From Onchocerca volvulus (taxonomy: Eukaryota; Nematoda; Chromadorea; Rhabditida; Onchocercidae), in contig HG738137.1 of the NCBI GenBank assembly GCA_000499405.2, positions 28,083,756 through 28,147,755 on the forward strand: a stretch of 64,000 nucleotides of DNA. The letters run 5' to 3'. This document shows, in pieces, positions 24,240 through 35,600 of this stretch. The notes beneath the pieces were generated by a model, which saw only the letters and a list, made by a program, of their open reading frames with translations, was not told the DNA's origin and did not search any database. Within the stretch, counting starts at the first letter, position 1. Every line of letters begins with the position of its first letter. The position numbers and the translations under genes are program-made.

Positions 24240-25060
24240 TTCAGTTCAGATCAGAATAAGTCGCACGTTATGAATCTCCAGAATCTTCATCAGCATGTGC
24301 GACACCAGATCCACGTGCATTAGCAGCACAACAAAGTGACGATTACCCTTTTCTCATAGATAGTGGTGGACGACATAGATGATATGGAAGTAATCGTAGT
24401 GCTTTTTTTGAAGAAGCCGAGTTCTTTCTCGTCGTCGTCAACGTCTTCGTCATGGTGTTAAACGTCATCATTCTCGAGATCATTTAGCAGATCATCACGT
24501 GTTTCAACAAAATGTCGACGTTCGTTGACGCTAATGACAACAAGAAGAATCGGTGTTAGATATTTCTCGTCATCGCAAAGTGACGAAGAACCAGTGGAAG
24601 AAGTCGCATACATTGACACCGAAGAACGTCCTCTACGAGGATCGGTAATTATCATTCAATACGAAAGATGGAGGAGTTTTACACTTGCATAAATGAATAA
24701 ATTAGAAAATGATCATCTGTTAATCTTCTAAAATCGGGATCTATTTTTGTTTCGAATTCATTTCTCGAGTAGACAAGTAAATTGAAGCAAAACTCGATCA
24801 TACTTGTCCCGAATCTTTCAAAGCTGAAAGTTTTTATTCTTCAGATAAGAAGCATAAGAAATGCGAGACGTAACCGAAGAACGTAGACGTAGACGCTTAT
24901 AACGATAATGAAGTCCGCAACGGCTTCGAAGATTGTTGCAAAGATACTCGCGATCTCGACTATGTGGAAGATTACGCCGTGTTAACAGTAGTCGAATCAG
25001 ACGAAGAAGAGGATTCGAAGAATGAAATTCTATTTTATAAATCATATAAAATAATAAGCT
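24240..25060 (+). pseudogene. GC-richer broken coding island, unassigned
   Basis: Base composition rises well above the flanks and open segments occur in several frames: SYESPESSSACATPDPR and then LIDSGGRHR before a stop (about 24262-24380), an Arg/His-rich frame (RRRQRLRHGVKRHHSRDH, about 24430), RYFSSSQSDEEPVEEVAYID ending at a GTAATT donor (24558-24648), and a third segment (24835-25050) with NDNEVRNGFEDCCKDTRD. No single frame survives across the parts. I infer a decayed gene for a low-complexity charged protein; undetected short introns are the alternative. No family recognised. Confidence 0.3.
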
Positions 25061-27050
25061 GGTTGTGTAAACGGGCGAAGTCAATTTGCTTTAAGTGAAT
25101 TTTAACGTAAAAATTTAAATTACCAAAAAGAATATTATTTTTCGTGATTTATATTTTCTCCTTAAAGTTGATCTGCTTGTAATTGATATTTCATCAATAA
25201 AAATCTAATCATCTGTAGGATCTTGAAAATGCACCTCTTTGCAGTATCACTTTTAAAGTAAACTTATGTCAAAAATTATTGCATTTGATTTCAGATGTAT
25301 CCACTTCTAATTGCACTAAAATATGATGTCTCTTTTACTTCGTAAAAATTGACAAATAATCATTGAGGTTATACTTATTGATGTATTGTTATGAAGATTA
25401 TATTTATTGACTTAATTGTTGAGAAATAAAATGCATATATTTATTAATTTTCTGAGAATAATTAGTGGTTAATCAATGACATATTGTTTTAAATTAAATA
25501 ACTGCCAAAGTAATCATTTAATTCATGTACTTTTATGTGCTTTGAAGTTTTATTCGATCCTTTCATTTAATCTCCATGAATATTTAACTTTCATTTTGTT
25601 TTTTATTTTTTGCTATTTAGGAATAATTAACTCAAAACTATCTTAAGCATACTTATTTCATTGATGGCAAATTCATCTATTTGATTGCAAAAACTTTATA
25701 AATATTACATTAAAAATGAAATTTGAAATGATTTATTTACAATTCGAAATAATAGGATTCATCATCATATTGCTATAATTGGATAATTATTACTATAATT
25801 AATCGACAAATAATAGAAACAAATTGTATTTCACAAAGAATTTATTCGATTATTTTCTTTTTTACAAAATATGAAATAAGATAACGAAAAATATCTAGTC
25901 TTTTAATTGAACGAATAATTCAAAAAAAAAAAATCAACAAATTTTAGCTAATCAAAGTTGTGAAAAACGTTATCTTAATTTTTGTAATCATTTCGATCGG
26001 AATAAAAGCTACCGAATAAATTACCGAGTAAATATTGTAAAGAAGAAAATCCTATTTACCTGATTTTTAGAAGGATATTTAGGCGTTCTAAAAAGCTTGA
26101 AGCAGCTAAGTTTTAGCAAAAATGAAATAATTTATTTCTTTCAATATTTCAACATCTACAAAATTGCATGGATTTTTCAAAATTTCAAAATTTGTTCAAA
26201 CTTTTAACTTTCTGTTATAAATTGCAACGTATTATCCAACAATTTTGCAATTGCAGTTGCAAAAAGTTAAATAACAAGTAAATTTATTTATTTCTTTGCT
26301 TTTTTTTCTTTAACATTTTATTCCATTTAATGCTTGTTTATTTATTCCATTACTTTTTGTGTAGTTTTACAGAATAAAAGCATTAATTGAACTGCAATTT
26401 TTTCCGTGAGAAATGGCTTATCATATATATTATGCTGTTTAAGTAATTAATTTTCACAAGTCTTTATATATACAAAAGCGTCGTTAAGTGATAATTAATT
26501 ACTCCTAGTTATTGTTGAAAATAATCGGTCACTCATTTTTCATCTTCATTTTTGATGATAGCTTTTTGATATTCTAACAATGAAGGATTATTCGGAATTA
26601 GATATCACATGTAATGATGGAACTGGTCCATTGAAATTTACTTGCTGCAATTTGATTTTCTTAAAAATATTTCAATTCACAAAAAGCAAAAAATAAAAAT
26701 AAAAATAAGAAAAGAATAAGAATCATATAATTTACAGAAAAGGGCTTCAACTATTAGTAGAAAATTGAAACATCATTTTTTTTCTCAACTTTTTATCATT
26801 TCTTAGTCTGTCAAATATTTGAAGGGCGAAATTTTTAAGCTAAATACTTGAAGATAGCAAATGAACTTAGTTTTGAAATAATTAATATTGAATATTCAAA
26901 TGTTTTTGAATTCTTCATATAACATCTGTCTTTGACTTTTGAGGTACGCAAAAAGACATTTCAGATGTATGGAATCGAAAAACATTTGATTTACTTAAAA
27001 AATAAAATAATCAAACACTTAATCAAATAAGCAAGAAAAATGATTTAATT
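25061..27050. other. AT-rich intergenic region
   Basis: No exon-like segments or notable repeats recognised on either strand. A 38-codon ATG open frame (26579-26695, plus) is the longest candidate and has no supporting signal. Confidence 0.5.
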
Positions 27051-28649
27051 TCAAACCTTAAAATAGCACACACATTTAATAAAAATATTAACGAATAAGA
27101 ATAATATTAACATTAGCAAAAATGCACCAAAAGCAATCCATATGCCTCTCATAACTCCTTTAAAATTTGCTGAATTTAATTAAATTCCATCAATTTGATT
27201 CAAATATGTCCGATAATTTCATCATTTTTCCGATTTAATTGTGAATTTTTATCAAATGCGATTATAATTTACTCCTTGAGGTATGAAACCTGAGCTTGAA
27301 TTTCTTGCTGAGATATATAAATAGCAATTGTTTCTTTATATAAAATATTTTTGTAATTTTTGAATAAAATCAAGAAACACCATCATATTCTGCTTCAGCA
27401 AATAAAAAGATTTCATTTACCAATATTTTCAATGGTTTAAATTTTCATGAACATTTCTTAAAAAACTAAGTAAAATTCAAAAAATAATCATCAATAATTT
27501 TTATTTAATTAAAAAAAGAAGTTTATGATACTTGTAGCTTTTTCAACATCGCATGCTGTTTGTTCCAGATAATGTTTGAAATAATTAATGATAAATAGTT
27601 TCGTCATATATGCTGAGGTCTATTTCAAAGGATATCGTCAAATCATTTCAGTTATTGATTAAAAATGTGCAAATCAAGTTTAAAATTTTTTTTCTTTCAA
27701 ATTTTTATTTATCGAATAGAAATTGAATTAAATGGGATGAATTGAAGTAATAATTTAAAATGAACATACCGATAATCATTTTAAAATTTTCTAATTGTAA
27801 TTTTACATAGTATCAAAGCTCTATCAAATGATCGAAATTCGGGGGATTCTTCGTTCATTCTTATCATCCTCATTTTCCTGCTGATTTTACTTATTTAATT
27901 CTGATAATGCGAATTTTCATACCTCATTTTTCGGATCGTTATTTTCAAAAATGGAACAATTGCTACTGATCAATAGAGAGCAATTGATAATCAATTGCAG
28001 TATTCTTCCATTGAATTCAACATTTTCCAAATATCCATCGCATGTGTCACGCTACGAAACAAAAAATAAGCTTGAAATTTCAATGAAATTGCATTGACAT
28101 CGAAGTAGTAACATTCAAGTTAAGTTGATCATTCAGATATCTATTTTGATAGTAAATAGAATGTTACTTCAAATATAGTATCCATTAACTTCTAGAAAAA
28201 CTCAGTTGAGATTACTTAATCTTTGCTGATTATCAGTTATTTCATCGAGAAAACGTCATGTGAGATGAAAAATATAAGTCTGCATTTTGTAAATGATGAA
28301 AAAATGCAAGCATCTACTATAAAAGATGAAAAATGCATGTACTCTGCAAAAGATAGAACATTCCATGTGAAAAATATATGTATACTGCAAAATACAGCTA
28401 TATTACTGTAAATGTAATATATACTGTAATAAAGTTGAACATATTGTAGCAGGCAAAAAATGCAAATTTATATAATGTAAAACAACCGAGTATATCTACC
28501 GTAAAATTGGTTTTTGCTAGGTCGAAAGATATAGTATGATCCATATCTATTAAATAATCATCGTAACAGCTATAAATGATATATATTGAGCCTGCGGTAA
28601 ATGATACTTGAGCTTCAGTGCATACTGTACAACACGCATTTATTGCCAT
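27051..28649 (-). CDS. Unrecognised single-pass membrane protein, cysteine-containing ectodomain
   Basis: Five exons, minus strand: 28500-28649, 27923-28051, 27532-27619, 27290-27307 and 27051-27169. All phases agree, giving 167 residues with TGA at 27051-27053. The N-terminal part has eight cysteines (NACCTVCTEA, YSCYDD, DTCDGY, IINCSL, SSNCSI, QTACDV) and possible N-glycosylation sites. It is followed by a 20-residue membrane helix (IWIAFGAFLLMLILFLFVNI) and a short tail (KCVCYFKV). No signal peptide is visible from the chosen ATG. A TTTAG acceptor 24 bases upstream could be a spliced-leader site or join a hidden signal-peptide exon. The 18-base fourth exon is unusually small and the least certain part. 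I do not recognise the family. Confidence 0.58.
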
Positions 28650-28673
28650 TTTCAATTCTTTTAATTTTCTTTC

Positions 28674-29797
28674 CTAAACGATTAGTTATTTTGCGCTTTA
28701 GCATAATAATATAAGATTTTGATGCAATATTTCTAGAAATCGAAATGATTGCAGTTTCATTTAATGATATAACCAAAATTAAATTTGAGAAATGTTGGAA
28801 AATGACAGCAATGAAGCGCAAATATTAAACTTAATGTTTTTATGACAGATAATTTTACAAATAATTTTTATTTTACTAACTTAAATTAAAAGCTTTATTA
28901 ATCCTTTTTCTGCTTAATTGCATCATGTCTTATTTATTATTATTCATTAAACGGATAAAAACTTAAATTTTCTCAAATTTAATCTATAATTGTCTCATGT
29001 CTTATTGATATCTAGAAAGCTCGGAATTTCCTTGTTCTTTTTATATAGCCTTATAAAGATTTGATTTTTTTTTTTAACTTTTATCTTCAACGAAATAAAG
29101 AAATAAAAAATAACTATTGTCCAATCGAATAACAAACTTCTAGCTTATGTTTTTTATTACTTAATCACTTAAATGTTTCACGTTGCTTCAATTCATTTAC
29201 TTTATTATCTCTTCATTTTGCTTGAAATTTTTCGAACTTTTAATTCAGAACACCGAAATATTATTTTTTACATATACATCAGCTTCTCCGATCACTTTAA
29301 GTAATGTTGATTGATTGGCGGTAATAAATATAACAGTTGTAATGATGAAAAAACACAGCCTTAACATAACCATTCACATAAAAATCAACAAAGAATATGA
29401 GAAAATATAGTTGTGAATTCACATTTCATAATTTTCATTTTCAAGTTTTATTCAAATATAAGTTTTAAGTTTTGAAAAAAATTTAGCACATTTCATCCCT
29501 ATAATTTGATGAAACTTGGACGGTTGGTATTTAATCTTCTCGATTTAATCTTGTTTTTTATATGATACGAACATCATTTTTATGATCTTTTATATGATTG
29601 ATAAATTTTAAAATAGCAAGTATGTAAAATGATTTATTCCATAGCATCATGATTTAACACATTTCTGAGACTTCTTGAATGAAATGCAGATAGAATGCTA
29701 GTTAAACTGAATTAATCAATAAATCGATCTTTAAACATTTTAACTTTCAAGTATTTCAGATTTTGAAGAAGTTTGAAAGTAGTGCATAAATTTTGAA
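28674..29797. other. Divergent intergenic region
   Basis: Separates the minus-strand membrane protein gene from the plus-strand acidic protein gene, so it probably carries promoters for both. A GTATTTCAG acceptor ending at 29759 lies 38 bases before the downstream ATG. No other feature was recognised. Confidence 0.5.
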
Positions 29798-30816
29798 ATG
29801 GAAAGTTCTTACGAGGAAGATGTAAGTATAGTAACAAATAAACAACAATTTATTGACAGATAATATTTGCCTCATCTTTCATGTAATGATTTGATAATAA
29901 TTTGACAAAATTAGCAGTCAGTATCTTAATTTTCGGAAAGGTAACATTTGCGGATTATTAACTAGAATCTTTTATCTTTTATTATTTTGTAATGCCAATA
30001 TTTCACTGATCATTTTTACAGTGATAATGATAATTTCCATAAATATCACAACCATAATAATGATAAAAATGATAAAATGATGGAAATAAATTATAGGAAA
30101 AATTCACAGTGACAATGACAACGGATATATTGCAAAAAATGTGTGATCAAATGGAAGAGGATCATCCGGAAGCGGAAGATGATGAACCGATCAGCTTTGT
30201 TGTACTGAATGAACAAGTTGCTCCAGTTCCGTCTTTTTTTTTCTTGCCCAACTTTTTTGACAAATAATCCATAAAATCTTTGACTTACTTTATATTAATT
30301 TTCCAACTTTTAAAGTTATTATCGCATACACTTGCATTAAATTTATCCAAAATAAACAATTTGCATATAACTTACGCGTTAACCATTTATTCACAAATAA
30401 GAATTTTAGCTAAAAAAGTGGATTTTTGCTATAATAACTGACGAGTGAATTACGATTCAAGAACTTCCCTGCCCTTACTAATTTCAAATTTAATTATTTT
30501 AGCTATCCGATTTCATGGATGAAGCGATATATAATGATGAAGTTATTGATATTACTACGCCATCACGATCGTCAACTGTGAATTTTTTTTTTTTTTTGCG
30601 TAAAATCATGGAGAACTGAATTTTTCAATTTATTATTAGGCATATATATCTAAATTTTTTAATGATATAAATTTGACGAAATTAAATTCATTTCAGGGAA
30701 TATCTGAATATTCCATAATTTTGCCACGCTCCCATGATCAAGAATATTCATTTACTGATGAACGTTCGACATCTTCGCCAGATTCATCAGAATCACCTCG
30801 TAGCTATAGACGTTAA
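29798..30816 (+). CDS. Unrecognised small acidic protein
   Basis: Four exons: 29798-29821, 30097-30216, 30503-30577 and 30697-30816. Every junction is phase 0, with donors GTAAGT, GTTGCT and GTGAAT and acceptors ATTATAG, ATTTTAG and ATTTCAG. The product is 112 residues, rich in Asp, Glu and Ser, without membrane segments: MESSYEED, then ILQKMCDQMEEDHPEAEDDE, LSDFMDEAIYNDEVIDI, and a Ser-rich C-terminus ending SPRSYRR. A likely trans-splice acceptor (GTATTTCAG, ending 29759) supports the start. The all-phase-0 structure and consistent acidic composition argue for a real gene although no exon forms a long ORF. No family was recognised; it could be an intrinsically disordered regulator. Confidence 0.6.
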
Positions 30817-32632
30817 TGATGATGATGAAGCATAGCGCTAACTTGATAGTAACTTTGAATTGATTAATTCAAAAAGCAAATAATCTTGAATTGATTAATT
30901 TAAAATGTAAATAAGAAAAATAGAACAAAAAAATTGCCAATTGTTACGGTACGATACATTTTTACCTCTTCATTTTTTTTCCAATATTTAGAAGTGTGTT
31001 GAAAATGATAAGATGCCATAAAAAAATTACGTATTATATTTTTAATTTTGAAAGTAACAGAATTTTTTTAAAAACAGTTAGATCCTATCAATCAGTTTCT
31101 CTTTCACATAGACAGTTGAAATGAAAATGAAATCAGATTTTGAAGATAATCATTTACTAACATTTTTCGGATTATTTCATTTTTGCAAATATCAAATTTA
31201 AATTTTTTTCAACTTAAAAAAAAAGTTATTTTTCTATAATTCTTTCACGTGCTACTAATTCAACTGAATAATATTAACGAAAGAAGAAGTGGTAAAGTTC
31301 CAGTTACTTCTGCTCAAACTCTTCTTTATTTACAAACTTCAACTTTTCATTTTCTTTTACCATAATAATCCATTACTCCAGTAGAAACATGAAATTAGTA
31401 GAATTACTTTTTTTCAACAATCCTTCTGAACTTCAAATCAATTTCAAAATTATTGTCTAAAAAATAAAAGTGTCAGCTAATGAATTTACAGTAATCGTAC
31501 CAGTTTTTTTTTTTTTGACCGCAAAACTAATTTAAAAATTTTTTTTCGGCTATAAAAGAAGAATGTGCTTGAATCGCTATGTGAATTTAATGCATTTTAT
31601 ATTCCAAATTATCGAGAATTTAGATAAATCGAATGTAAATGCATTAAGACTGATTGGAAGTAAACAGAGACAAGAATTTGGCCAATATTTTATTAGCCTA
31701 ACTCTTCGCTCTGTAAAATAGTGAAGGACAATACTTCAGCCAGGCCTAGGCTAGAATCGATAAATAGATTGATTGTTTTCTTTTTTTTTCTTTCGTTACT
31801 TATTTGATTATACAATTTAAAAAAAAAATTACAATATTGAAAAAAAGGGCTACACAAAAGAACGAATTCAGTAAATGAGCACGAATTCAGGCATTTCTAT
31901 TATTATTCCACTAATGATATATAGCGTTTGAATAAATTTAATAGTAGAATTACTCTTTTCGCATGCTTAAGGTAGTATTTTTAAATTTTAATTCAATTAT
32001 GCACGTAAAACTTCCTTCGATATGGAATAAGGTCGCTTTTTCATATCATTGAAAAATAATGAGATAAATGTTAATTTAATTATGCAGATGGAATTTTCTT
32101 TTATAATGGATTACTGTATCATTTACAAGTAATGAGATATGATAAATCTGATAATGAAGTAAAAAATGAAATAATTATTTGATTAATTGACAAAAGTATA
32201 ATATATATTAGAATTATCATTGAATTTCTTTCTTTATTTCATTTTTTGTATCAATAACTTCGCTTTTATTTGTGACATGTTTCTTGGATAATTTATATTT
32301 CTTTCGTTGTAAAGGCGGTCGTGCTTCTCTAAAATTGATTTATGTTTAATTTATTTTTCGAGTATTTTATGTTCATTTAAATTTTTGATACAAAATTATT
32401 TAAAAAGAGAGAGAGAGAGAAAGAAGTGCAGGGAAATAATTTAAGAAATGAAGGGAACTACTATAGTATTTTTTAAAGATTTATTTCAAGTTTTTTATCA
32501 TCTTTCTTATCAATTCTCTTTTCTTTTTCACACGAATTCTTTCGTCTCTTTTTTCATTTATATCTTCTTTCAGATAATTTCTTTTATACGCAAATACTCA
32601 GTGATCGTAAAAAAAAGATGTAGCAAAATTTT
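30817..32632. other. AT-rich intergenic region between convergent genes
   Basis: 3' flank of the acidic protein gene and of the ABHD17-like gene. It contains a (GA)n tract near 32405-32425 and several A/T runs. No coding signal recognised. Confidence 0.55.
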
Positions 32633-35600
32633 TTATTTATTGAATACTAACCGGTCAATGAATTTCCGCATTCGTCGCCATAACACAGAGCTATTTTCAA
32701 GATTGTTATGGCCAACATCCGGTATCCATAATGGCTTTACAGCCCCAGGACATAGCTGGTACAGTGCTTTCCCATGCTCAATTGTTACGATTGTATCTTG
32801 TATTCCGTGTGCTATCAATGTTGGCATTTCAATTTCACAAATCTATTAAAAAGAAAAAAAAAAAAAAGAAACGTTTTCATAAACGATTGAAAAAAATTTA
32901 ATCTTTGTCGATATTTTCAATTTATCAAAAGAGTTCAGAAAGGATTTTCTCAAAGAAACAAAAATAATGAATAAAAATAGTAATATGTAATTGCAAAAAT
33001 TTTGATACATGCATGATTGTTAAGTATGATAATAAATCATTAGCAAGATTAGTAAGATTGTAAAACAAGGTTAGTAAGATTATATGATATATAACATTTG
33101 TTTGACAGAATTTACAAATTCCATCATAAAAATGAAACTTTTCTGAAGCTATTAAATTGATCATTGCAACAATCAGCTAAACGACCGCATTGTTCACTTC
33201 GATCCCAACAATACTTTCTCCAACAAATTGCTCGTATAATTGATGCTACCGGTGCCAAAAGTATTAAACCAGCAAGTTTACTGGCTTGTTTTGCTAATTC
33301 TATTGATGCTACTGTACCGATACTGTAGCCCCACAGTATGATATTTGCTTCCGGAATACATAAATCTTCTAACAGATACTGTAAAAGAATAGCATGCACT
33401 GGAATTAACGTTATGTATATAATAAAAAAAAAATTTGCTTTATACTAATAATAATAAATTAAGAATAAGGCTAATTTTCATTTTTTTTCAGTGATGTCTG
33501 AAAGAGTTCTTTGCCAAAAGTTAATAATAATAGAAATAATACTTTATATACGGCATTGATATCTGAATACATATTTTTTTCACTTGGATTACCTTCACTA
33601 ATACCGTAACCACTATAATCATATGAGCATATATTGCAATTGAAAAATCTATAATTGAAAAATTTTTATATTTGTTGTAATATAAATAAGAGTTAACTAA
33701 AAAATCGATGATCATAATTGCTAAGAATAACAAATTCTTGTTATTTGTGGATCGTAGATCAATTGTGATCACCGCTTTTGGACAATTACAACGAAAATTT
33801 TTACTTTTCGAAAATTTTAAATATAATTTAGGAGATATTATTCAGATAAAAGTTTGAAGGAATCAATTTATAGCAATGGTTTAAGCCATAAATGAAGTGA
33901 AATGTTTCAATAATCATCATGTCATGGTATGAAGATTATATATCACTGATAAGGTCTGACCTATGATTGTACTACGTCAAGAAGTCTACATTTGATTGAT
34001 ATGATCTGATCTTTGATTACGCTACACTTAAAAATTTCATATTTGGTCGACAAAGTTTGATTTGTAACTAACTCTATGTCAAGAAGTCTACATTTGATTG
34101 ATAAAATCAGACTTGTCATTATGCAATGTCATGAAGGTTTGATTGATTGATAAGGTTATATTAATAATCATGGTCGTCTGGTAACACATCTGTTTACGAA
34201 AAATAATTATTGTTGCAATGGAATTATGATAATTTTTCACTAATTTTCAACCAAAATATGATAAAAAATAAATAATCAACCTTGCGGCATCATGCAAATT
34301 AGGTAATCCAAGAAGATGATCGGATATATCACTACCGTTTGGATGTGAAAATAGCAACGTATAACGTGGTTTCGATTTTCGGACAAAGACACAGGCGATA
34401 TGCTTAAATTATCAATTTTATCAATTTTCGTTATTTAATTATAAATTTGCTTATTTATATATGCAAAATTTATGTACTCTTATCACAGTGATGTTCATCA
34501 TTGATTTAATATTTAGAATTTTATTTACATTTTTCTTCTCTGTTTCCGTAACAAAACATTCGATTCCAGATATTTCAACAACACATTCATGCTCGAAACC
34601 AAGTTTCAAATCTTTCCGTTTCAAACAATTCCTATAAATTTAATTTCAAATTTACTACAAAATTTAAAACTATTACGATTCAGAATATTGTGGAATAATT
34701 TAACAAGTGATAAATTTTTTAAATTTTTTGTCATTGAAATTTTAGTCATAGAAATGGAAACTACTTATGAAATCTCTTGATAGTGGATAAAAGATGATTA
34801 AGTATGTTAGTTTTACCTATGTAAAGCTAGAAAGTTCGAAAATATGCGTTTAATTACTTTTTTAATTTCATGATAGTAGATCTACCATTATTGAGGATAG
34901 TAATTAAGAAAGTATGATAAAGAAGGGAATGATAAGATTGATAACCATTAACTCATAGTTTCTTAATATGGATGATATCACATCTTATTGACATTGTCAT
35001 TTGATGATGAATTTATTAATTTCAATGCCAATGTCAAATTTAATGTAAATTTTAAAGCCTAATTAGTAAATGAATTAAATTTTAAATAGTTACTGATAAG
35101 ATTTGTAATAAATTACTTGTTAACTTTTCGAACGATATATTGTTGAGTAAATGGTTCCTGGTCAATTTCACTAACAATTTGTGCATTATCATCAGTGAAA
35201 AAGTAATATTCACATGGTGGTGGCCAAAATGCTATCTAAAATAACTGATCTATCTATGTCTTACCCATATTGAAATTAAAATTTAAATTTAAATTAAATA
35301 AAAGAAATAAATAACCAAAACATACATAATTAAAGATATGAAATGATGCTGAATGAAATGAAATAAGTGAATTTTAGTGCGAAAATTAATTTGAAAAAAA
35401 TCTGAAAATTTTTTTTCTTATTACGAATCAAATAATCTCTATATTTTTTGCTTATTCGAATTATTATTTGTTCATTAAATTATTTAATTACAGGAAAAAA
35501 AAGCGTTTTTTCAATTACTTTATACCTTATTTAAGCAATAACTTAAAATTGGTGGACAACAGCAGCACCATATAAATTGCCGAATTAAACGAAAAATATT

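Noticed and set aside
28615..28821. Signal-peptide-like start (RFIAVIFQHFSNLILVI) for the membrane protein gene
   Set aside because: The phase would fit, but the frame begins at TTG with a stop just upstream and no ATG, so I left it out of the model.
32448..32849. 133-codon plus-strand open frame
   Set aside because: It is antisense to the last exon of the ABHD17-like gene, where the minus strand carries the Asp and His of the catalytic triad.
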